Below, piece by piece: positions 22,311 through 31,985 of a stretch of DNA of 64,000 nt. The number at the start of each line of letters is the position of its first letter. Within the stretch, counting starts at the first letter, position 1. The stretch lies in contig CM036221.1 of assembly GCA_020631735.1 (NCBI GenBank), positions 9,777,381-9,841,380 of the forward strand, read 5' to 3'. Under the pieces are notes generated by a model. The model saw only the letters and a program-made list of their open reading frames with translations. It did not search any database and was not told where the DNA came from. The translations under genes were made by a program, and so were the position numbers. This DNA comes from Saccharum officinarum (taxonomy: Eukaryota > Streptophyta > Magnoliopsida > Poales > Poaceae).

Positions 22311-24491
22311 CGCCGGGGGGCCTCGAGGTTTCTTGTGCTCGGTAGCAGCGACGAGCTCGTCGGCCGGGGCCTCGAGCTTGCCCTGCTGGCCTTTCTTCTT
22401 CTTGCGGTTGTTTCTCTTGGGGCCTCGAGTGGAACTCGCGGGGTCATCGACCTTCTGCTCCCCCCTCGCCGGCTCGCCGCCAAAGATTGCACCAACCACC
22501 TCCTCGCGCGGCGGCGAAGTTGGTGACGATGTCCATCAATCCGTTGGCAGTGAGCGGGGTGTTACGGCCCAACTCCCGGGCCAGCTCCTTACAGGTGGTA
22601 CCGGAGAGGAAGGCCGTAATCACGTCGGAGTCGGTGATGTTGGGGAGCTCGGTGCGCTGCCGGGAGAAGCGCCGGATGTAGTCCCGGAGGGACTCATCTG
22701 GTTTCTGCTTACAGCCCCGGAGGTCCCACGAGTTGCCGGGGCGCATGTAGGTTCCCTTGAAATTTCCCTCGAACACCCTCACGAGATCGTCCCAGTCGTG
22801 GATCTGCCAAGGTGGGAGATCCTCGAGCCAGGCTCGGGCGGTGTCGGAGAGGAACAGGGGGAGTTGCCAAATGATGACCCGGTCGTCGGTGGCCCCACCC
22901 AACTGACACGCCAAGCGGAAATCGGCGAGTCAAAGTTCGGGTTTGGTCTCGCCGTTATACTTGGCGAGAGTCGTGGGGGACGAAACCGAGCCGGGGGCAC
23001 CGTCTCACGGATAGCCTTACTGAACACCCGAGGACCTGGGGGTTCGGGTGAAGGGCTACGGTCTTCCGAGCTGTCGTAGCGTCCGCCCCTGTGGACGTGG
23101 TAGCCTCGAGCTACACCGTCACCGTGTTTGCGCGTGCGACGCTCGACGATGTTGCCACGGGTGTCTCGAGGCTCGCGGTCGTTGGCGATGGGCTCAGGGG
23201 CCGGTGCTACCCGGTTTCGCCGGGCAGGCTCGGGATGAACCGAGGCTTCTCTCTCCTGTCGAGAAGGCTCGAGGGTCCGCTCCGAGGCTGCTTCGCGCCG
23301 CCTCGAGGCAGAGCTCTCGGCCTGCTGCATGGCGGCAGTCTCGAGGAGTCCTCGGATTTCGTCTCGAGCCCGACGGGCGTCAGGGTTTGACGGCTCGGGC
23401 ATGTTGCGCAGGAGCATGGCGGCGGCGACGACGTTTTGGCTGGCTCGAGCGAAAACCGGAGGGTCGACCACCCGGTCCTCGTCGATGCGACGGTTGACGT
23501 CGCGAGCTCTCTCACGAGCTCTCCCGCCAAATACGTGTTCCGCACGCTCACGCTCGAGGGTTTGCTGGAGAAGATCCAGGTTTCCCCGTTCCTCGTCAAG
23601 CTGGTCCTGCAACTCGCGAATCTTTTCGAGCTGCGCTCCTTGATTCGCAAGGAACTGGGGCTCGTTTCGCTCGGCAGGAAGTTCGACATGAGGGGGAGTG
23701 TGCCTTCCTTCGACCGGCTCTTCGTCCTCTGATTCCGAGGTGCTTTCAACGTCGATGTTGAAGCACTCGCGAGTCGGATCATAGGTGTCGTCAGCCGAGT
23801 CGGAGTCAGGAGTGCCAAAGTAGTAATATGACGGGGGAATGTGTGGCCGTTGCCAACCGTCACCGCGGTGGCGATATGAAGAAGCAGTCACACGAGGCTC
23901 TGTTTCCGGTGTCTCGGTAGAGTCCCGATAATCAGAAGCCGGCGTGGACGCAACGAGGTCCAGAGTGGAGTGTAGATGGTGTCCGGGGAGTTCCTCATAA
24001 GCGCTCATGCGAGTGCTTACGGAGGATGCATACACCCGGGCAGCCGAGTCCAGCCCAAACGGGAATGGTGATGGGGACGTCGCTGCCCGTGGCGAAATAG
24101 ATGCTACGGACAGTGGTGTCTCACCGGACGGGGGAGCGGCGGGATTCCTCGTCGGCACGCCACCCTCAGCCAGGCTCATCCTTCCCAAATCTTCTAAAAG
24201 GAGATCTAGGCTGGCGCCTGTCTGGGGGGTGCCGGACCGGGGGATCCCATCGCCCTCCGCCAGGTGGAGACGGTGGTTGTACCGGGCTCGCCGTCGCCGG
24301 GCGGCCCGCGCCCGCCTGGAGCGACGGTGCCGGTTGACTGCTCCCCCGGGCTGGGAGAGCTCGTAATCCTCGTCGGTTGGGTGCCTGGGTGGAAGTAGGA
24401 CCATGTCGTAGCCAGAGCCGAGCGACATGAACTCCAAACTCCCAAACCAGATCACCGTAGCCAACGGGATCGGGCGTTCGGGGTTAGCCAT
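22311..24491 (-). pseudogene. Gag of the Tat element
   Basis: The first ATG after the primer site on the minus strand is at 24491 (MANPERPIPLATVIWF). About 500 codons follow in one frame: an Arg/Ser/Pro-rich region, a coiled-coil around KIRELQDQLDEERGNLDLLQ, then FSKAIRETVPPARFRPP. A frame change near 22985 and a TGA at about 22930, where the family has Trp, precede the capsid-like retrotransposon gag domain (RVIIWQLPLFLSDTARAWLE and YMRPGNSWDLRGCKQKPDES). A further frame change near 22505 leads to a basic tail (RNNRKKKKGQQGK), and another near 22315 to the protease region. Gag is therefore disrupted. Confidence 0.8.
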
Positions 24492-24532
24492 CCAGGAAGA
24501 ACGGCGACAAAGCGAGGTTTGCACGCAGCGCT

Positions 24533-24550
24533 CCCCTACCTGGCGCGCCA
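24533..24550 (-). other. Primer binding site of the Tat element
   Basis: Two bases inside the 5' LTR, the minus strand reads TGGCGCGCCAGGTAGGGG. It begins TGG, complementary to the CCA end of a tRNA. I cannot name the tRNA with certainty from memory. Confidence 0.65.
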
Positions 24551-24552
24551 AC

Positions 24553-25532
24553 TGTCGGTGTTCGGACCGAGAGGGGTCCTAAACCAACGAGTAAATGCTG
24601 CGTGACTCTTTCCTGGATGGTGATGCAAGGAGAACACACGGGGGTTTATCCTGGTTCGGGCAAAAGAAGGCCCTACGTCCAGCGGGGGGGAGAGGTTTGT
24701 ATTTCCTTGCACCGAGGTGCTCGTGTAGGGGTTACAAGCAGGCGAGAGAGGGTGTCGAGCCCAAGTCTCAAAGAGAAAAAAGGAGAAAGGTCGTTGCTTG
24801 AGATGTTGATCTCTTGCTTTTCGTTGTTCGGTCGGGTGGTTTTGTTCGTCTGTTCGTTGGTTGGTTCGTTCGTTCGTCCCCCTCTGTCGAACCCTGGCCT
24901 ACCCTTTTATAAGGCGAGAGGGGGCCAAGCCAAGGGGAGCCTTGAGGTGATGCTTTGTCGATTCCTGTTGAGTTGACTGTAGCGACGTGCCTTCGGAATG
25001 GCCGGCCATCCCTGGGTACCCTGACGTTGTGGGAGACAAGATGGCGAAATGACCCAGAGCGCCATGCCATACCGTCCTTCGAGCTAAGCCGAGCGTCGAA
25101 GCTGGGTCGAGGCCGGGTCGAGGTCGGATGGATAAGGCCGAATCCCTGATATCGCGGGGAACGGACCTTGTCTTATCCTCCCTCGAGGGTGATTGATGGT
25201 GAACAGTGTGCGGTAAGGTGGGTACAGTGACGGGTTTCACCTCCCATCACGGGATGGGCGGTAAAACAGTGAGACTCGATGTGGGTATTGTTCCCACGTT
25301 GGTCCATGCCGCAGCCATGTCGGTAGGTGGTAGTAGGTACCCGCATTGAATGCTATGGCTTTCGTCCTGGGGTAGGTAAAGAAAACGCGTCGAGGAGCCG
25401 GGGCGCGGTCGAGGCGCCCCGTCGAGCGGGCCACGTGATACTCGGCCGAGGTGGGCTATCTTTCATTGCGGTTTCGGTTATGTTAGTGTTTTGGCGATAG
25501 TTGTGGGTACCCCCGTACTGTTGGTACCGACA
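24553..25532 (-). repeat. 5' LTR of the Tat element (980 bp)
   Basis: This is the shorter partner of 10811-12039. It carries a single copy of the 50-bp unit. The minus-strand promoter with TTATAAAAG near 24906 would drive the gag-pol RNA leftwards. Confidence 0.92.
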
Positions 25533-25537
25533 ATGCC

Positions 25538-26215
25538 AATGAAGACCAATCACCTTGGAATCAAATGTTAACACAATGATTTTTTTACCGAGGTTCACTT
25601 GCTTGCGGGCAAGCTAGTCCTCATTGTGGCGATACACTCACTTGGAGGTTTGCGGACTTGAAGGCCTCACACGCCTACCCTCACTAGGGTGCCACACAAC
25701 CACCACAAGATGAGGATCACACAAGCCACGAGCAATAATCCACTAGAGTACATTTTGGCTCTCCGCCGGGAAAAGGTCAAGAACCCCTCACAATCACCAC
25801 GATCGGAGCCGCAGACAATCACCAACCTCCGCTCGACGATCCTAGCTACACCAAGCTGTCTAGGAGTCGGCAAACTCCAAGAGTAACAAGCAAAACACAA
25901 TCATCAAGTACCTCTAGATGCAATCACTCAAGCAATGCACTTGGATGCTCTCCCAATCTCACAAAGATGATAAATCAATGATGCAATTGAGTGGGAGTGT
26001 GTTGGCTAGGCTCATAAGGTTGCTATGACAATGAAAATGGCTAAGAGAGATAGTTCAAGCCGGTCAAACACCTATTTATAGAGACCCCCTCGAAATAGAG
26101 CCGTTGCTCACTCACTGCTCAGATATCGGGGTCATTGGACGCGCCCGTGAGAACACACCGGACGCTGGCGACAGCGAGGCCCTAGGAGCAAAGGTCCTGA
26201 CCCTAGTGGGGTGTT
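25538..26215 (-). mobile_element. Relic Sirevirus-like LTR, part 2
   Basis: It continues the relic interrupted at 10810. In reverse complement it shows AACGGCTCTATTTCG then CTATAAATAG near 26075-26105, parallel to the block CGGCTCTATTTGGATG and CTTATAAATAC at 55787-55815 of the Sirevirus-type LTR, and an Andropogoneae-type GGACGCG motif near 26138. The far end of the LTR is not recognisable, so it is truncated. Confidence 0.5.
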
Positions 26216-26260
26216 AGTTGAACGATGGTAACATTCTAGTTCCAGTAACGACTAAATTCG

Positions 26261-26438
26261 TGTTGACAAAACTAAACTTGCTTTATATATATCGATAATG
26301 ATAAGAACATTTTGAAGGAAAAAAAACGAACCTCTACCGAGGCAGTCGATGTTGACAAAACTAAACTTGCTTTATATATATCGATAATGATAAGAACATT
26401 TTGAAGGAAAAAAAATGAACCTCTACCGAGGCAGTCGA
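26261..26438. repeat. 89-bp tandem duplication
   Basis: Copies 26261-26349 and 26350-26438 both start TGTTGACAAAACTAAACTTG and end GAGGCAGTCGA, with one visible C/T difference in the A-rich part. It overlaps the 3' part of the possible gene on the minus strand. Confidence 0.93.
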
Positions 26439-26847
26439 CCGTGTCCTCGGCGGCGACCTTGCAAGCGGTGACGGCGCCAACGCCGACGAAATTGCGGAGC
26501 GCACAGATGGCCACATCTGAAGGCTTGCCCGGCCGATCTCGAGGCACAACTAAAGGCTTCGTCGACGTATCTTCACAGAAACTATGACATTTTGTAGAGA
26601 CTGAATTAAAAAATTACAGTAATTATTGAGATCGTATATATAAAAATGCTCTCCAGTCTCCACGTACGTACGTCTGTCGTTTCCAGCTCCAGAGCCAAGA
26701 TTTACCGTCAGGGCTTACATAGTAGCTGGTGTCGTAGTGGCTCGAGCCCGTCACGGGGCTCCAGTCCATCTTCTTCGTCGTCGCCTCCGTCAGGTCCCCT
26801 TCCCACTTGGCCGCTGGCCCAAATCTGGCTCTGTTGCTCTTGCTCAT
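26425..26847 (-). CDS. Possible small two-exon gene, unknown product
   Basis: On the minus strand a TATATATATAA lies near 26968-26978, about 125 nt before ATG 26847. The frame begins MSKSNRARFGPAAKWEGD and contains SYYVSPDGKSWLWSWKRQ, which is not low-complexity. A donor could lie near 26670 (ACGTAC before GTACGT). A second frame with CALRNFVGVGAVTACKVAAE, a possible short hydrophobic segment, follows an acceptor near 26517. Joining is a guess, I do not recognise the product, and the 3' end runs into the 89-bp duplication. It may be a grass-specific gene, a fragment, or noncoding. Confidence 0.3.
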
Positions 26848-26978
26848 CTCTCTGATCTTTCTCTTTCTCAATGCCAAGAAATTAAGGAGAAGTTAGCTGT
26901 GACGACGGCGGCGGCGGCGAATGGAGAGATGCAATTTGGGGTCTTGGGGACCGTACGTACCTACCTTATATATATAGG

Positions 26979-28250
26979 CTTGACCGCTTGAGTGTAGTTC
27001 TCTGTGAAGTAGCAAGGAAGTTTCTTCATGTTGTTTCTTTGTTTTGGAGACAAGATAGGCAAGGAAGTTTAGTTTCTTGTTTCCATGCATCTATCCTTTT
27101 CTCCCTCAAACTCTACTCCATTCCCTCCTATGTCTCTCACACACAAACACAAAACCTACTGTGATGGCATTGATTGACGATACCAAATAGCCAAAGTCAA
27201 GACACGTTCGTTGCTTGCAGCATTAGAACTTCATCCGCCAAAAAACCAAAACAACAAAAAAATCAAGTATCTTGCTTCGGCTTGCCTGTAGTGCAATGAG
27301 GTAATCGATCGCAAAGGAAGATAACTTTTTTTTTGAGAAAACCGGGATTGTATTTTACATTCATAACATATGGTTTACATTGCAACCCTTACAAAAGCAC
27401 CCTTGAAGAAAAGAAAAATTACACTTCGGTCCATACAAGGTCTCCCGGTCGTCTTCGTCGCCGACGAATGGAGCAGCCCCTCGACGAGCACCCATCGCAC
27501 CAAAAGTTGGAGCGGAGACGCACCGAGGATGCAACTTGAAGCCAAATCCCTTCTCGACGAAGAAACAACAAAGTTTTCCATTGCCACGATAAGTAGCATG
27601 TCGAAATCATCAACATACCGTAGATGCATTGAACGCCCTGGCAGTAAAACATGACCAACGGCCACCTCGTCGCCGAGAAACTTGGGATTTGTCACCACAA
27701 GCATTGTAGGCAACCCCAAATCATTGGACGACAAAGCAACCGAAAGGAGAAAAAGACCACCCAAGCAGTTGCAAGTAAACCACCAACCCGATTCCTCAGA
27801 GTAGTGGTAGTCATACCTCCCTATAGCCTCGTCGGAGAGGGTATCGTCGATACCGGCCCCAAAAAAAACAAGAGAGGGACAAAAGAACTCACCGACAAGA
27901 TCTGGAGCTTCAAAAGAACAGCCAGATTCGGTGAGGAAGTACAAAGCGGGAAGATCTGAAGCTCCCACTTGGTCTCCAGATCGAACCAAATCCCACCCCA
28001 GGCTTACGCCGGCACCAGAGCTAGCGACGACGAGGTGGAAGAAAGCCGGGGGTGCCTTATTACATAGCGATGACGCCGCCTCCACCAAACGAGCGCCGCC
28101 AGGACACTAAACCTAGCTAATCTACAACGCCATGCCAAGAAGCACAGGTCCCCACACATCCGAAGGCCACAGGGCCATCAGAGGCAGAGGGGATCCGCGC
28201 TCTCGCCGGCGGAAGCACACAAACGCGGAGTCGCTCCCTTTTAGCCTCTA
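26979..28250 (-). mobile_element. Probable retroposon in reverse orientation, with flanking noncoding DNA
   Basis: A T tract at 27326-27334 followed by TGAGAAAACCGGGATTGTAT looks like the reverse complement of a poly(A)-ended LINE/SINE-like element. A minus-strand frame of 237 codons (28088-27375) crosses the body but has no recognised domain and is not called. 26979-27320 is AT-rich and empty. The right limit is uncertain and no target duplication was found. Confidence 0.3.
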
Positions 28251-28505
28251 TCTACTGTAGCACCAGGAGAGGTTTCAAGACTACTCAGGTTAAAGGAAGA
28301 CGACTAAGATGGCTTAAGAGGTAGGTAGCATTTGGGCCCACAGTTTTCATGTGGCACGCAGCCTGGCCCGTTTAAGAAAACGCTTTACCTCCAAAGCCCG
28401 CTTCCTCATGTGTGGTAGTGGACTAGTGGTACTGTGGCGGTGTACACACACCCGTTTCTTTCACACACAAAAAATGGAAATAATTTGTTTACAAAAATGG
28501 AAATA

Positions 28506-28675
28506 ATGGCCAAACCAATCCAACGACTACCCAAACATGTAAATTTAGAGAGTTTAGATGGGAGAGACTGTTCAAGTCCCAGGCTTCTTAATGGCCAAAC
28601 CAATCCAACGACTACCCAAACATGGAAGTTTAGAGAGTTTAGATGGGACAGACTGTTCAAGTCCCAGGCTTCTTC
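28506..28675. repeat. 85-bp tandem duplication
   Basis: Copies 28506-28590 and 28591-28675 both start ATGGCCAAACCAATCCAACG and share CCCAGGCTTCTT at the end, with only a few substitutions. The flanks 28250-28500 and 28680-29500 are AT-rich, contain a C10 tract near 29110, and show no gene. Confidence 0.93.
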
Positions 28676-29506
28676 TTCTTCTTTTTTTTGCCCACATAAT
28701 GAATTTTCTTTAGAGAGCTGAATTGATAATCTCTTGGAGATGCTCTTGTTTATGCATAAAATAAAACCATGAATTCCTTGACAGAAGAGCTCTTTGAGGT
28801 GTATAAATTAACTTAGTTTCCATGTGCTTTCCCTACATGGCCTCGTGGTATACTCAAAACTTTTTTTACCCATGCATTACACCAACAACTATAACAAGCA
28901 ACAATCCTGCATATTAAGAAAAAAAATGTGGAAATAAAAACCTAAATAAAATAAATGTATATAGTTTAATTCCAAGGGAAGGTAACGACACACAAAAATG
29001 GGACTGAAAAGAAGAAGAAAAGAAAGAAACAAGAAAGTTTGAAGAAATGGAGTCACTTGAATGACGCAGTGGCTGATGGTGGGCTGGTGGAACAGAAGGT
29101 TAAAAAAAATGCCCCCCCCCGATGAAGCCAGGACAGACACGCGACCCACGAGAAAAAAGAGAGAATTACATTGACGGTCCCTAAACTATTCTCACCGTCT
29201 CATCCAGGTCCCTGACTATGAAAGTGCACGTCTGACTCCCTGAACTTTCAAAGTTGTCTCATCCTTATCCAAATCTTCCGCGCCAGACCATTCCATCCGA
29301 GGTGGCGTGCCACGATGGCAAATTTTTTTGCAAAGAAGTCCCCAGGATCCTCACAATCCTCATTTCATCACCCCTCTCTTCTCCCCTATGTACCATTGCT
29401 AGCCATTTGCTTATTCTGGACTGAGGAAATACATGTTAGATGGAAACATGAAACTGTTGAAAATGCCAAATTCATGTTGATGCATAGTTGTACATCACTT
29501 GCAACA

Positions 29507-29711
29507 ATTTTTGGCATGTAGCCTAATACCATTACATCAGACCCAACCAACATAAACCTAAGTCATCAAGTTCATAGTTTGCTTGATGTTAATTGTACAC
29601 AAAAGATAACAATTGGCTTGTATCCTATTACCATTGCATTTGACCCAGCCAACAAAAACCTAAGTCATCAAGTATATAGTTCCCTTGATGTTAACTGCAC
29701 ACAAAAGATAA
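29507..29711. repeat. Diverged tandem duplication, period about 102 bp
   Basis: The block with CCAACATAAACCTAAGTCAT recurs as CCAACAAAAACCTAAGTCAT, and both copies end with ACACAAAAGATAAC. The copies are about 85-90 percent alike by eye. The region 29712-30100 that follows is AT-rich and shows no gene. Confidence 0.85.
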
Positions 29712-30099
29712 CCCTGTGTCCAGTGGCGAAGCCAGCTTTTACTTACAACTAGGGCCTCTAAGAAGCTAAGAATATTGTACGGTACACATGATGAGATGAA
29801 AAAAAATTACCTACTGTCTAGTGAGAGGTGCATTCGCATCTTCCATCGCCTCGTCAAGCTCTGCGTACAAATAGATCAAAGTATGAATGAAAAGGTCATT
29901 AAAAAAGATTAATTGTTGAACATACATTTATAATCAGAATGTAGCTTACCATTATAACGAATTGTACTTGGTAACTTCTTCAAACAAGACTTCAATTCTT
30001 GAAAATGTTGTAAGATATCATCATCAGGTATGCTTGTTTAACATCCCAAAAAAATTCACATTTAAAAATTACTCGCATTAAAAATTATTTTCAAATGCA

Positions 30100-31610
30100 T
30101 TTCAAAAACTATAAATCATCTGGGCTCTATTATCTCCTTCCTACTCTTGCCCATATTATATCCATCCCAGCTACCTCTACTCAATTTATCATGCACCATG
30201 GCATTGGCATCACCTGCCTGTTCCCCACCTCCCTCTCTCTCTCGCTCATTTCGTCCGATGCCCGACAACGGCACGTGTGCTGACCCCACCACCATCGCCG
30301 CCGCAGCGCACCCGCGCTCGGACTCCCTCGCCGACTGCGGCAGCTCGCATGCCGCCACGACAACGGATCCCACCTCCCACCTTTCCCTCCATCTCCCTTC
30401 TCCATGCATAGCAGCAGGCCAGCAGCACGAGCAGCAACCATATATGAAAAAACAAATAGAGCAAGACAAGCACATACACAGACAACCACCCACATTTACC
30501 ATTTACTACGCGCAAATAACAGCACACATGAACCATACTCAGCAGGCAAGAATCTCAACTTGCTCGCACGAGACATCACCTCCTTTCCTTCAACCCTGCA
30601 TGCAAATTAGGCACCGTCGCCTCGCTACACGCCACACCGCCCGCTCGTAGCACCGTCCCATTGCCCTGTGCGGCCATGGTGCCACAACGATGCCATTGTT
30701 GGCGAGCAGGAGAGCTGGTGGCGTAGCTCCTCCTCAGCCGCCTATAAAAAGCGACGCCGAGCTGCTCTCATGCACCAGCAGCACCACGCTGAGCTCGCCG
30801 TGCTGCCGCTAACCTCCTTCCACCTCACCGAGTCAACCAGCTTCGCTGCTCGTCTTCCCCCTGATGAGCTCCTGAGCTCTCTGTTGCCATGGATAGAGCT
30901 CGCTCCGTTGATCTCCCTTCCCGAGCCGTAATCCACGAGGTAGCACATTTACGAGTTTTCCCTCATCCTCCTCTCCATCCCCATACTCTTGGATTTGAGA
31001 ACGGTGGCCGAAATCACCAGCTAGCCGAGCTTCCGTAACCAGCAATGGCGGATGAGCACGAACGCCTGAACGCGGTCGCTGCTCTCTCTCTCTCTCTCTT
31101 ATCTCCAGTACACCCCCTCCCTCTCATATTCACTCGCATGTGGGCCCATGGCCAAGAGCCGAAGCCCATTCCCCCTGCACACACCACTCCTAGCCAATGA
31201 CGTGCACGAGCTCAACCAGCAGCAGCACGTGTTCACCTACCTCTCCAAAACACCTTATTTATTTCAGTAGACAGTCAACTTCTAAAATTAATATCTCTTC
31301 CATCTGAAGTCCGATTCCAATGATTCTTCTTCCTAAATTCATCTAAAATCATGATTTATCACTCATATAAATTTCATGATCTTTAGAGCTCATTTGAATT
31401 TATGTGATTATTTATCTGTGCTTGTTGGTCTGTTGCGCTCGTTGCATACTTTTAGCCGACGGAGTGAACGAGCCGGAGAACGAGGACGTCGGAGGCGAGT
31501 ACTGCGAGTTCGACGCCGAGGACGCAGACTGCCAGCAGGAGTTTATCGAGGACGCCGACGGAGGCAAGTCCAGCCTATTCTTCTTTAATTCATGTTGATC
31601 TTATTTTTAA
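30100..31610 (+). other. GC-rich stretch with a TATA box, possible degraded LTR/leader or lost gene
   Basis: A TATAAAAA at 30743-30750 is followed by a CT-rich leader, a (CT)n tract at about 31081-31100, and at 31450-31590 an acidic open segment (EPENEDVGGEYCEFDAEDAD). I cannot assign a gene. The layout TATA, CT leader and acidic segment would fit the remains of a grass LTR retrotransposon, but no second LTR was found. Confidence 0.25.
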
Positions 31611-31629
31611 ACGCAACCCGTAGAAGCCG

Positions 31630-31985
31630 TTTTAAAACAAAAAATATTCGGCAAAGACCTTCTTTGACGAGTAAAAAAAACACTTAGCAGAAATCTTCTT
31701 TGCCGAGTGCAAAAAAAACACACTCGGCGGTCGTTGTAGCCGAGTGTGGCGCCCGCACGTCGAGCATGTGCCTAGGGCGTCCGCCATAAGGGAGAAGCTC
31801 AAGTCAGAGAGATATAGGATATGATTGAGAGGCTAGGAGAGAGAAGATGAAGGATAAGGCTAAGGCTGAAGAGAGAGATATGGGTCCAGATGTTAGTACA
31901 CAATATTAATCAGGGTGCGTGCTTCTTTCAGGTTCGGGGAAATATTATCACCAACGGTTTTTAAAAAACCGGCAGTGAAAATAGT
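31630..31985. mobile_element. CACTA-like subterminal repeats
   Basis: The stretch repeats CTTTGCCGAGTGC and its inverted form ACTCGGC, with spacer A runs, the style of the subterminal regions of grass CACTA elements. Near 31940 a second inverted motif appears, AACGGTTTTTAAAAAACCGG. No complete pair of CACTA termini is seen. Confidence 0.35.

Larger units (their letters stand above)
10811..25532 (-). mobile_element. Tat-lineage Ty3/gypsy LTR retrotransposon with antisense ORF
   Basis: Flanked by the 5-bp direct repeat ATGCC (10806-10810 and 25533-25537). The LTRs start TGTCGGT and end ACCGACA. Gag, protease, reverse transcriptase, two RNase H modules and integrase lie on the minus strand, so the element's 5' LTR is at 24553-25532. 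Between integrase and the 3' LTR an extra gene lies on the opposite (plus) strand. A second RNase H before integrase and an antisense extra ORF are known marks of Tat elements such as Grande, RIRE2 and Retand. Gag-pol has several stops and frame changes, so this copy is probably not autonomous. By eye I count about nine substitutions between the LTRs over roughly 980 aligned bases, which suggests a fairly young insertion. Confidence 0.9.

Noticed and set aside
27375..28088. 237-codon open frame on the minus strand
   Set aside because: No ATG-supported start with context, no recognised domain, and it lies in a probable retroposon with a T-run head.
30147..30650. 167-codon open frame and antisense frames at 30.1-30.5 kb
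   Set aside because: Low-complexity translation, no ATG context, and no splice or domain support.
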